From an uncultured Verrucomicrobia subdivision 3 bacterium (GTDB taxonomy: Bacteria; Verrucomicrobiota; Verrucomicrobiia; Limisphaerales; DASXHY01), in NCBI GenBank assembly GCA_937890005.1, contig CALBZA010000083.1:1-64000 (forward strand): a DNA stretch of 64,000 nucleotides. Reading direction: 5' to 3'. How positions within the stretch are numbered: the first letter of the stretch is position 1; the number at the start of each line of letters is the position of its first letter. Below the pieces are notes generated by a model. That model did not search any database. It was given only the letters and a program-made list of their open reading frames with translations, and was not told the origin of the DNA. This document shows, in pieces, positions 53,685-61,990 of this stretch. The translations under genes were made by a program, and so were the position numbers.

Positions 53685-55196
53685 TCAGATCGTCCAGCCT
53701 TTGCTGAGCGCGTAATAGACTTCGTTGTTGCGCAATGTCTGCTGGAAGTCGCGGACATTGGTCTTCGCATCGATGATCGCGAGTTCGATTCCGGCGATTG
53801 TGGCGAAGTCTTCGATCATTTCGGTGGTGACCGCCTGGCTGAAGCCGGTGTGATGCGCACCGCCGGCGTGAATCCAGCAGGCACAGGCGTCTTCGAAGTT
53901 CGGACGGCATTTCCAGACCGCGCGGGCGACCGGCAGCTTCGGCATCGCATGTTCGGGCGCGATGCAATCGACTTCATTGATCAGGAAGCGGAAGCGGTTG
54001 CCGAGATCCATGAGCGCGACATTGATTCCGGGTCCGGACGGAACATTGAACACGAGGCGCGCCGGGTCGGCCTTGCCGCCGATGCCGAGCGGGTGCACCT
54101 GCAGCGATGCCTTGCCATCTGCAATCGACGGGCAGATTTCGAGCATGTGAGCGCCGAGCACGAGCTGGTTGCCCGGTTCGAGATGGTAGGTGTAATCCTC
54201 CATGAACGAGGTTCCGCCTTGGAGGCCGCTGGCCATGACTTTCATCGCGCGAACGAGCGCCGCGGTTTTCCAGTCGCCTTCACCGGCGAAACCGTAGCCG
54301 TCATTCATCAAACGCTGCGGTGCCAGACCGGGAAGCTGAACGAGGCCGTGCAGATCTTCGAACGTGGTGGTGAAACCTTTGAAGCCGCTGCTGCCGAGAA
54401 ACGCCCGCAGGCCAAGTTCAATTCTCGCCGCTTCGCGAATCGATTTGGCGCGTTTGCCGCCCTTGCGAAGGTCGGACGCCACCTCGTAGGTCGATTCGTA
54501 TTCGGAAACGAGCTGGTCGATTTCCTTTTCGGAAACGTCGTTCACGAGCTTCACGAGATCGCCGACGCCGTGCGTGTTGACGGAGTAGCCGAACTTGAGT
54601 TGTGCGGCGACCTTGTCACCTTCCGTGACGGCCACTTCGCGCATGTTGTCGCCGAAGCGGACGAACTTCGCGCCCTGCCAGTCATGCCAGGCCGCGGCCG
54701 CGCGTGTCCAGGAACCGAGTTTTGCCTGGACGCTTTGTTCCTTCCAGAAACCGACCACCACTTTGCGCGCGATGCGCAGGCGGGTCATGATGAATCCATG
54801 CTCGCGATCCCCGTGAGCGGCCTGGTTCATGTTCATGAAATCCATGTCGATCGTGGACCATGGAATGTCGCGATTGTATTGCGTGTGAAGGTGGCAGATC
54901 GGCTTGCGGAGCTGCTTCAGGCCGTTGATCCACATCTTCGAAGGCGAGAACGTATGGCACCACGTGATGAGGCCGATGCACTTGGGAGAATTGTTTGCCG
55001 CCTGGCAGAGTTCGGTGATTGCGTCCGGGGAGACGAGGACCGGTTTGAAGACGACTTTAACCGGAATGGAAGCCGAGCTGTTGAGGCCCCTGGCGATTTC
55101 CTGGGAATGCTCGGCGACCTTTTTGAGTGTTTCAGGGCCGTAGAGATGCTGACTTCCGGTGATGAACCAGACTTCGAGGTTTTTCAGGTTGATCAT
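53685..55196 (-). CDS. araA: L-arabinose isomerase
   Basis: A 503-residue ketol isomerase converting L-arabinose to L-ribulose. The ATG at 55196 (MINLKNLEVWFITGSQHLYG) is the family start; the frame extends further upstream into the regulator gene without support. The manganese ligands and catalytic residues are visible: the Glu in FAGEGDWKTAALVRAM, the Glu in SFMEDYTYH, the His in VLGAHMLEICPS and the His in HAGGAHHTGFSQ. Length matches E. coli AraA (500). It starts 22 bp after the ROK regulator and opens the catabolic operon. Confidence 0.97.
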   Translation of the reverse strand: MINLKNLEVWFITGSQHLYGPETLKKVAEHSQEIARGLNSSASIPVKVVFKPVLVSPDAITELCQAANNSPKCIGLITWCHTFSPSKMWINGLKQLRKPICHLHTQYNRDIPWSTIDMDFMNMNQAAHGDREHGFIMTRLRIARKVVVGFWKEQSVQAKLGSWTRAAAAWHDWQGAKFVRFGDNMREVAVTEGDKVAAQLKFGYSVNTHGVGDLVKLVNDVSEKEIDQLVSEYESTYEVASDLRKGGKRAKSIREAARIELGLRAFLGSSGFKGFTTTFEDLHGLVQLPGLAPQRLMNDGYGFAGEGDWKTAALVRAMKVMASGLQGGTSFMEDYTYHLEPGNQLVLGAHMLEICPSIADGKASLQVHPLGIGGKADPARLVFNVPSGPGINVALMDLGNRFRFLINEVDCIAPEHAMPKLPVARAVWKCRPNFEDACACWIHAGGAHHTGFSQAVTTEMIEDFATIAGIELAIIDAKTNVRDFQQTLRNNEVYYALSKGWTI

Positions 55197-55218
55197 AGAT
55201 GATTGTGGCGGTGGTCGG

Positions 55219-56421
55219 TTATCCGTGGGAGGCGCTGATATGGAGCGCGGTTTCGTGGTTCCGTTCGGACTCGGCCATCGGAATGATGAGCCGATCCAGT
55301 CCGGCGGTGACGAGTCCTGCAACACGACGGCGAGGTGCGCCTTCAACGCTGATTTCGCCGAATCGCGCCCAGAGCGCTCCCTTGGAAATGGTTGTGGAAA
55401 GATGATTGAGAACTGCAGGAGGCAGATCGCGGATCGCGCCGGTGATGACAACGCGGCGAAGTCCCAGCACGTTGAGTGCGCCGGCAATCACGGCCGCCGT
55501 TGCGTCCAATGAAGCCGCAAGCCAGGGTTCAACGCCGCGATCAGCAACGATCTGCGCAAGCGCGGCCCATGAATGTTCCGTGTCCGGATGCGCCTCAGCA
55601 AAGCTTTGCAAAATGCCGCGCGTGGACATCAATGTTTCAAGGCAACCGGTCGCGCCACAACCGCAGGGGCGGCGATTGTTCATGACGGGCGTGTGACCGA
55701 GTTCGCCGCTGATGGGCAGGGGATGCGAGTGCAGTTTGCCCGCCATGATCACGGCTCCACCGACACCGTCACCGAAGTCGGCGAGTAGAAAATCTTCACC
55801 TTCCGCGTCCGTTGCCTGATGACCGAGCGCGAGGGCGTGTTCCTCCTGAACAAGCACGACCGGCGTTTGCCAGACTTGGCGAATGGCCGCGATGAGATCG
55901 GTTTTTTCCGTCCAGTGAAGGTTGGGCGAGTAGAGAACTGTGCTTGTTCGTTCGTCCACGACACCTGGCACGCTGACCAGAATTCCCCAGAACTTTTTCT
56001 CGCTCAGTTCCGCGGCGATGGTGTGGAGTTGCTGGGTAAGCGCTCCGGACGAATCCGGCGTGTCGATCTGGCCCGCCCATTCATCTTCACCGGTGGAACC
56101 GACACACGGCAGGGCGAAGTTCGTTTTCTGAATCCCCAATTGAATTGCCAGGAAGTGCGCCTTCGATCGACTCAACCGAAGCATGCGGGCAGGACGCCCC
56201 GCTTTTGTCTTGATGGCCGGAGTGCGTTTCAACTCACAGTCATTCGAAAATTCTTCGAAGACACCCATTTCGATCAGTTCGTCCACGATCTTCCCCGCCG
56301 TTGGCTGGCTGAGCCCCAGAGACTTGGCAAGATCGGCTCGTGAAGCTGTGCCCATACGACGCAAATGATTGAGGACTGCCCTCTTGTTCAACCGCCCCAT
56401 TTGCGATGGCACGACGATCAT
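55219..56421 (-). CDS. ROK-family transcriptional regulator
   Basis: A 400-residue regulator. Residues about 10-60 form a winged helix (AVLNHLRRMGTASRADLAKS, LSQPTAGKIVDELIEMG). The ROK sugar-kinase-like domain follows, with the LADFGDGVGGAVI phosphate loop and the zinc signature GELGHTPVMNNRRPCGCGATGCLE. Such NagC/XylR-like proteins bind sugars or sugar phosphates and repress catabolic operons. Its stop lies 22 bp before araA, so it probably controls the arabinose operon and itself. It is not of the AraC type used by enterobacteria or the AraR (GntR) type of bacilli. The start at 56421 is an ATG in AT-rich sequence. Confidence 0.92.
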   Translation of the reverse strand: MIVVPSQMGRLNKRAVLNHLRRMGTASRADLAKSLGLSQPTAGKIVDELIEMGVFEEFSNDCELKRTPAIKTKAGRPARMLRLSRSKAHFLAIQLGIQKTNFALPCVGSTGEDEWAGQIDTPDSSGALTQQLHTIAAELSEKKFWGILVSVPGVVDERTSTVLYSPNLHWTEKTDLIAAIRQVWQTPVVLVQEEHALALGHQATDAEGEDFLLADFGDGVGGAVIMAGKLHSHPLPISGELGHTPVMNNRRPCGCGATGCLETLMSTRGILQSFAEAHPDTEHSWAALAQIVADRGVEPWLAASLDATAAVIAGALNVLGLRRVVITGAIRDLPPAVLNHLSTTISKGALWARFGEISVEGAPRRRVAGLVTAGLDRLIIPMAESERNHETALHISASHG

Positions 56422-56439
56422 AATAATTAAGAAGCTTTA

Positions 56440-56468
56440 AAAATTAATGAGCGGTCGGGAAGCGTCAA
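56440..56468 (-). promoter_or_regulatory. Candidate promoter of the ROK-ara operon
   Basis: On the minus strand TTGACG (56468-56463) is followed after 17 bases by AATTTT (56445-56440), ahead of the regulator ATG at 56421. The -35 hexamer is good but the -10 is weak. The AT-rich stretch 56420-56450 with ATTAA/TTAAT halves could hold the operator. Confidence 0.35.
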
Positions 56469-56594
56469 GAACTTTGATTAATTCCTCTTAGAGAAAAAGA
56501 ATATCTTAAGTGGTCTATTTCCCGGCCATTCCTTGATTCAGTCCCAAACACGTCGCTGTGAATGCCAGAACATCCGGATCGGATCAATCCCAGA

Positions 56595-57845
56595 TCAATC
56601 GCCCAACGGTTTTTCTGCGGGGACACCCGGGCTGGCAGGAATGCGGAAGGTTTCGGACGATTCCGGCATTGATGGATCGAAGCTGCCGATGTCAGTGCGG
56701 AGATGTCTCGCGAGTTCTGAATTTCCCGACTTCAGTTCGCGAACAATGCATTTCGCGAGCAGGTAACTTCCGTATGCGTTGTGATGTGTGCCGTCCTGAA
56801 AAGCATCGTCGAGCTGCAATCCGAGCGCGCGATAAAGCTGTTTGCTGATCCGATGCAGATCGATGAGGAACACATTTTCGTCCCGGGCGACTGTTCGAAC
56901 GGTGTCGGGATAATCGCCCAGTGTGTCGGAATCGACTCCAGCTTTGCGTTCCATCGATGTGATCAAAATGGGTGTCGCGCCTTTTTCGCGCGCGGTGGCA
57001 ACAAAGCGCTTCAGATTCGATTCATAAACTGCGAGCGCATTGGTCGAGCGATCCTTCATGTCGTTATGACCGAACTGAATCATCAGGAAATCGCCTGGAC
57101 GCATAAGACTCGCGACCTTTTCGAGTCGCCGGGCGCCGAGGGAACTTTTCAACGTTTCACCCGATTGTGCGTGATTGGCGACCGCGATGGTCGGTTGGAA
57201 AAAGCGCGTGAGCATCTGGCCCCAGCTGTTCCACGGTTCACCCGGTTGATCACAAACTGTCGAATCCCCGAGCAGAAAGAGGGTGGGGAGGTTCGTTGCC
57301 GATTCAATCGTGAGCGAAGAAATGGCAGGGGCGGTTCCGTTGAATTCAAGGGTGAGCTTTTCGTCCCAGGCCCATATTTCCGATGTGCGCTCACGCTCCT
57401 TCAATCGGACCGAAGTGCCTCCAGGAATCTGCGGCGTGCGAATGTTCACAACAAAAGTTTGAGTCGAAAACTGCCCGGCCTGGGTTGCGTCTCGCTCCAA
57501 CATCAATCGTCGCAACTCGGCCTTGATGATATTGGTCGAACCGGCGATTGGATTTCCGAGAACGGCGCGCACCAGATAATTTCCCTCCGGCAATTTGATG
57601 GAAAAATAGAACGGTTTGGTGCTGGTGAGGCATCCAGTCGTGGAATGGGTCGAACTCATCAACTCGGCGCCCGGTTCAAATCCGAATCCCTTCTCAATGG
57701 AATAGAAATCGTCTGGTTGAACGCAAATGACGTTGCTGTTCGCTGACTTGAATCCAAACGTCGCTTCAAACACCGGATTTGCCGTGGCAGGCAAGACGGT
57801 CAGAACTGCGATCAAAATCAGCGCCGATTGCAGAACGGATTTCAT
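56595..57845 (-). CDS. Secreted SGNH acetylesterase, rhamnogalacturonan acetylesterase-like
   Basis: A 416-residue exported esterase. The ATG at 57845 (MKSVLQSALILIAVLTVLPA) gives a signal peptide; the frame opens 18 codons earlier. Residues about 25-190 form a beta-sandwich, probably a carbohydrate-binding module. The SGNH domain follows, with the nucleophile in LFLLGDSTVCDQ, the oxyanion Gly in HAQSGETL, the Asn in IQFGHNDMKD and the catalytic pair in DGTHHNAYGSY. It would remove acetyl groups from rhamnogalacturonan or other pectic chains so that glycosidases can act. It reads toward the ROK-ara operon, which starts 173 bp downstream, and may be regulated with it. Confidence 0.88.
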   Translation of the reverse strand: MKSVLQSALILIAVLTVLPATANPVFEATFGFKSANSNVICVQPDDFYSIEKGFGFEPGAELMSSTHSTTGCLTSTKPFYFSIKLPEGNYLVRAVLGNPIAGSTNIIKAELRRLMLERDATQAGQFSTQTFVVNIRTPQIPGGTSVRLKERERTSEIWAWDEKLTLEFNGTAPAISSLTIESATNLPTLFLLGDSTVCDQPGEPWNSWGQMLTRFFQPTIAVANHAQSGETLKSSLGARRLEKVASLMRPGDFLMIQFGHNDMKDRSTNALAVYESNLKRFVATAREKGATPILITSMERKAGVDSDTLGDYPDTVRTVARDENVFLIDLHRISKQLYRALGLQLDDAFQDGTHHNAYGSYLLAKCIVRELKSGNSELARHLRTDIGSFDPSMPESSETFRIPASPGVPAEKPLGD

Positions 57846-58154
57846 CGAACGGGATAGTTTCAAACAGCTTTCACTTTGCAAGACACGCTGGTTCCCCATT
57901 TGTGGTGATGCACCGGTTCTTTTCGGAATTTAGTCGGCGCAATTTACAAAGCGACCGTCAATTAAGCGAAGGAATGCATAGGGTTATGTGCGGTAATCGA
58001 CGTATCTGGTTGCGTTCAAGGGGACTCGGACGCTGTTTGGTTATTTATTGAAGCAGGGGCACTTATGGCATCGTGCCTGCATGAACGGCGCAGCCGCTGG
58101 AGGGAGTGGGGGGGATGCGGCGCCGCTAACCAAACTGAACAGCCACGAAAAACA

Positions 58155-58826
58155 ATGAAGACCCTCAAACAGATTTTAGGAACGGTATTCGCAAGCGTTG
58201 CGTTGATCGGAAGCATCCAGGCGACCGAGATCAATCTTTACGTTGATGTGGCTCCCAACGCTTTCGGCTCGCCGTATTTTCCGGCGTGGCTGGCCAATGC
58301 CAGGGAGCAGGCAGCCGCCGGCACCTTCGTTAACATGGCGAACAGCGTGAACATTGCAAACGTGGGAACGACCGAGTTCGAAATGGCGGACATCACTGTG
58401 TATTCCGTTGGAGACCTCGGACGCCGGTTGCATTTCGTTTATTATGTGCCCGGAGAAACCATCGCCAGTCTTACGGCCAAAAACTTTCAGATCAGCTTGA
58501 GTTACGTCTGGGATGGAGTCACCTACGACTTCTACGCTGACAATTTTGGAGAGACCTGGCAGACCCCGGGCAGTTGGGAAGAATATGGCGGCGGTGTTTT
58601 TGGCTCGGCGGGGTTTGCCTGGGTGGGCTCGAATATTCCAGCGGTGCGCGAGCAGCAACTTATGGAGTGGGACCCGTTTCAGGGAGACATCATATTCGGC
58701 GTCCGGATGGATGGTGCGGCCAATTCAATTACGGCAACACACAGCATTCCGGATGGCGGTCTCACGGTCGCATTGCTCGGTGCTGCAGTGACTGCGCTCG
58801 GTGCATTCCGTCGCCGGAATCCCTGA
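58155..58826 (+). CDS. Exported protein with a VPDSG/PEP-CTERM-like sorting tail
   Basis: A 223-residue secreted protein. The ATG at 58155 (MKTLKQILGTVFASVALIGS) starts a signal peptide. The body (about 25-195) is a beta-rich domain of unknown function. The C-terminus has IPDGG at about 198, then a hydrophobic helix (LTVALLGAAVTALGAF) and RRRNP, the tripartite signal recognised by exosortases in PEP-CTERM/VPDSG-type systems. Such tails lead to cleavage and surface or matrix delivery. No exosortase gene lies in the window. A strong terminator follows. Confidence 0.85.
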   Translation: MKTLKQILGTVFASVALIGSIQATEINLYVDVAPNAFGSPYFPAWLANAREQAAAGTFVNMANSVNIANVGTTEFEMADITVYSVGDLGRRLHFVYYVPGETIASLTAKNFQISLSYVWDGVTYDFYADNFGETWQTPGSWEEYGGGVFGSAGFAWVGSNIPAVREQQLMEWDPFQGDIIFGVRMDGAANSITATHSIPDGGLTVALLGAAVTALGAFRRRNP

Positions 58827-58868
58827 GCGCATTGGTTGAGAGCAGCTTGATTTCATACTGTCACGACG

Positions 58869-58904
58869 ACTCCAGCGGACGATCTCCGCTGGAGTTTTGT
58901 TTTG
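58869..58904 (+). terminator. Terminator after the CTERM protein gene
   Basis: ACTCCAGCGGA (58869-58879) pairs perfectly with TCCGCTGGAGT (58885-58895), followed by TTTGTTTTGG. Confidence 0.92.
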
Positions 58905-59011
58905 GCGAAAGCCGATCGATTGGACCGCTGCGATTGCGCGCGGAAAATGAAAATGGAACTCAGTTCTTTGCCCACTTGACTGCATTGTCTGTCGTAAACC
59001 GCGTCTGCCCA

Positions 59012-59039
59012 TTGACATTGCATTTTGTGCCGATACTCT
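59012..59039 (+). promoter_or_regulatory. Candidate sigma70 promoter of the pil cluster
   Basis: TTGACA (59012-59017), 16 bases, TACTCT (59034-59039), 46 bp ahead of the first ATPase start. The -35 is a perfect consensus and the -10 is fair. Confidence 0.5.
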
Positions 59040-59085
59040 GTGCAAACCATTTCCACGATGCATCGTGAAGTGCTGAACCAAAGCC

Positions 59086-60801
59086 GTGGCTGAAAAAGAC
59101 GATTACCTAGTGGACATGCTGGTGGACCTCGGGTTTGTAAGTCCCCAGCAGGTTGAAGCCCTCCGAACTGAAGCCGAATCCGCAGGAGTTGGCGTTGTCG
59201 ATCTGATGCTCGCCAACAAGCTGATCCGGCCTGCCGATGTCACCCAGGCAAAGGCAGCTCATTTCGGCGCTGAAGTTGTCAACCTCAGCGAGATCAAGAT
59301 TGAGGATGACGTGATCGCGATGGTGCCCCGGCACATCGCCCGCAAATACCGCGTCGTTCCCGTCTTCAAACACGAGAACACTCTCACCATCGCTCTCGCC
59401 GATCCCTCCGACCTCGACACCATCGACAGCCTCACGCACCTGCTTCACGCTGAAATCAATCATCAGGTGGCGTCGGAAGAGGACATCGAAGCGGCGCTGA
59501 ACAAGTATTATGGCGGCGACCGGAAATCGATCGAGCAGGACAGCCGGTTTACCGAAGTCATTCAGCAGCTCACCGAAGAGCATGTTCAGGCAACGCTTCC
59601 CGGTGCGGATGACGGAAAGGTCGTCGAAGCGGACGCGCCTTTGATCAAGCTGGTGAATCAGCTGATCGTCGATGCCTTCAAACTGCGCGCTTCGGATATT
59701 CACCTCGAGCCGCTCGCGAAAAGTTTTCGTCTGCGTTATCGCATCGACGGCGTGCTGCAGGAAATGAAGTCGCCGCCCAAACGCCTTCAGGCTGCCATCA
59801 TCGCGCGTCTCAAAATCCAGTCCAACATGTCGATCGCGGAACATCGCATTCCGCAGGACGGACGTATCCAGACCCAGGTCGGGAACAAGCTGATCGACCT
59901 TCGTGTTTCGTGCCTCCCGACGAACCATGGCGAAAGCATCGTCATGCGTATTTTGGACAAGGAAGGATTGAAGCTTGGTCTCGCGGAACTCGGTTTCTTC
60001 ACCGACGACCAGCAGACGTTCGAACGTTTGATCGGTCTGCCGGACGGCATTCTGCTCGTGACCGGTCCCACCGGTTCCGGAAAAACGACCACGCTTTACT
60101 CCTGTCTCAATTTCATCAATCGCCCGGACCGCAAGATCATCACCGTTGAAGACCCGGTGGAATATATTCTGGCGGGCATCAACCAGGTTCAGGTGAATGA
60201 AACCGTCGGGCTCACGTTTGCGACGGCACTGCGATCGATTCTGCGTCAGGCGCCGAACGTGGTGATGATCGGTGAAATTCGTGACATGGAAACCGCGTCG
60301 ATCGCGATCAATGCGTCGCTGACCGGTCACCTGGTGTTTTCAACACTCCACACCAACGACGCGCCCAGCGCCGTCACGCGTTTGATCGACATCGGTGTGA
60401 AGCCGTTCCTTGTCGCTTCCTCCACCCGCGCGTTGATGGCCCAACGTCTCGTCCGCAAGGTTTGCAAACAGTGCGCGGCGCCGAGCATGCCGACTGAGGC
60501 GGAGTTGCGTTCGTTGAACCTCGATTCCGAAACGATCAAGAACGCGAACTTCATGAAGGGCAAGGGCTGCTCGAACTGCAGCGGCACCGGCTGCCGCGGA
60601 CGTTTCGGCATCTTTGAAATTTTCGTGGTCGATGATGAGGCCCGTAAGCTGATTTACGAAAAGGTTCCGTCCTCCGTTCTTCGCACGCGCGCCCGCGAGA
60701 TGGGCATGCGCACGCTTCGCGAGGACGGCATCCGCAAGGTGCTGGCGGGGCTGACAACTCCGGAGGAAGTGATCCGCGCAACCGTGGGTGACGTTGATTG
60801 A
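59086..60801 (+). CDS. pilB: Type IV pilus/type II secretion assembly ATPase, PilB/GspE family (first copy)
   Basis: A 571-residue ATPase starting with GTG at 59086. Residues about 1-150 form the MshEN/GspE N-terminal domain (MLVDLGFVSPQQVEALRTEA, IARKYRVVPVFKHENTLTIA). The motor has Walker A (VTGPTGSGKTTTLYSC, about 327), the Asp box (ITVEDPVEY), Walker B (MIGEIRDMETASIA) and the His box (HLVFSTLHTNDAPSAV). A CKQC..CSNC tetracysteine zinc module near 460-505 is typical of PilB/GspE. It powers pilin polymerisation at the inner membrane. A second PilB-like ATPase is encoded two genes downstream. Confidence 0.95.
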   Translation: MAEKDDYLVDMLVDLGFVSPQQVEALRTEAESAGVGVVDLMLANKLIRPADVTQAKAAHFGAEVVNLSEIKIEDDVIAMVPRHIARKYRVVPVFKHENTLTIALADPSDLDTIDSLTHLLHAEINHQVASEEDIEAALNKYYGGDRKSIEQDSRFTEVIQQLTEEHVQATLPGADDGKVVEADAPLIKLVNQLIVDAFKLRASDIHLEPLAKSFRLRYRIDGVLQEMKSPPKRLQAAIIARLKIQSNMSIAEHRIPQDGRIQTQVGNKLIDLRVSCLPTNHGESIVMRILDKEGLKLGLAELGFFTDDQQTFERLIGLPDGILLVTGPTGSGKTTTLYSCLNFINRPDRKIITVEDPVEYILAGINQVQVNETVGLTFATALRSILRQAPNVVMIGEIRDMETASIAINASLTGHLVFSTLHTNDAPSAVTRLIDIGVKPFLVASSTRALMAQRLVRKVCKQCAAPSMPTEAELRSLNLDSETIKNANFMKGKGCSNCSGTGCRGRFGIFEIFVVDDEARKLIYEKVPSSVLRTRAREMGMRTLREDGIRKVLAGLTTPEEVIRATVGDVD

Positions 60802-60868
60802 GATTCCGACGATCTGTTGCGTGCCGATCCCGATTCATGGCTGTCCAATAAATTAAATAGTAATCCGC

Positions 60869-61984
60869 ATGTCCTACTCGATGTCCGATCTGTTGCAGTT
60901 GGTGGTTTCGGAAAATGCCTCCGACCTCCACATCCGCGTGGGGACGCCGCCAACCATCCGCGTGCACGGAATCCTGCATCGCGTTGAAGGTCCGGCCCTC
61001 TCTCCGGATGACTCCGAAGAACTGATGCGCAGCATCACTTCCGACGACCATATCCAGCACGTCCGCGAAAAGGGCGGCGCCGACTTCGCATTCGCGTTCG
61101 GCGAGGCGGCCCGTTTCCGTGTCAGTGTGTTCAAGGAAAAGGGCAACTTCGGAATGGTGCTCCGCCAGATTCCGAGCAAGCTCCTCACCTTCGAACAGAT
61201 CGGCTTGCCGGTGTCCGTGAAGGAACTCCTCTACAAGCCGCGCGGTCTGATCCTCGTCACCGGTCCAACCGGTTCTGGTAAATCCACCACGCTGGCCTCG
61301 CTGCTCAACATCGTGAATGAAGAGCGCGAGGAAGTTCACCTGATCACGATCGAAGATCCGATCGAGTATTATCACAAGCACAAGAAGGCGCTGATCACAC
61401 AGCGTGAAGTGCATGTCGATGTCCCGAGCTTTGCAGAAGCGCTTCGCCGCGCGCTGCGTCAGGATCCGGACATGATTCTGGTCGGTGAAATGCGCGACCT
61501 GGAAACGATCGAAGCGGCCATCACGGCTGCCGAAACGGGTCACTTGGTGTTCGGAACACTGCACACCACCGGTGCCGCGAAAACCATCGACCGTCTCGTG
61601 AACGCCTTCCCGACGAACCAGCAGGAAATGATTCGCATCCAGCTTTCAACCGTTCTTCAGGCGGTGATTTCCCAGCTGCTCATTCCGCGCATCGACAAAC
61701 CGGGCCGTGTCGCCGTGTTCGAAATCATGGTCAACACGCCTTCCATCGCGGCGCTGATTCGTGACAACAAAACGTTCCGTATCCAGTCGGACATCCAGAC
61801 CGGCGCCAAGTTCGGCATGGTCACACTCGATTCCTTCCTCATCGACAAGTATCTTCAGGGCATGATCTCGCGCGAGGAAGTCATCACCAAGGCGCAGGAT
61901 CCGGTTACCATCCAGGCCAAGCTGCAGGAACTCGAACTGGCCCAGGCCGTCGGCGTGGATCAAAACAAACCTGCCAAAGCCTAA
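60869..61984 (+). CDS. pilT: Type IV pilus retraction ATPase
   Basis: A 371-residue hexameric ATPase that depolymerises pili and drives twitching motility. The PilT N-terminus is clear (LLQLVVSENASDLHIRVGTP), with Walker A VTGPTGSGKSTTLAS (about 130), the Asp box TIEDPIEYYHKHK, Walker B LVGEMRDLETIEAAI and the His box HLVFGTLHTTGAAKTIDRL. The C-terminal IRDNKTFRIQSDIQTG segment corresponds to the conserved AIRxxK-type region. It lies between two PilB-type ATPase genes and ends 6 bp before the second. An in-frame ATG four codons in is an alternative start. Confidence 0.96.
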   Translation: MSYSMSDLLQLVVSENASDLHIRVGTPPTIRVHGILHRVEGPALSPDDSEELMRSITSDDHIQHVREKGGADFAFAFGEAARFRVSVFKEKGNFGMVLRQIPSKLLTFEQIGLPVSVKELLYKPRGLILVTGPTGSGKSTTLASLLNIVNEEREEVHLITIEDPIEYYHKHKKALITQREVHVDVPSFAEALRRALRQDPDMILVGEMRDLETIEAAITAAETGHLVFGTLHTTGAAKTIDRLVNAFPTNQQEMIRIQLSTVLQAVISQLLIPRIDKPGRVAVFEIMVNTPSIAALIRDNKTFRIQSDIQTGAKFGMVTLDSFLIDKYLQGMISREEVITKAQDPVTIQAKLQELELAQAVGVDQNKPAKA

Positions 61985-61990
61985 TTCTGT

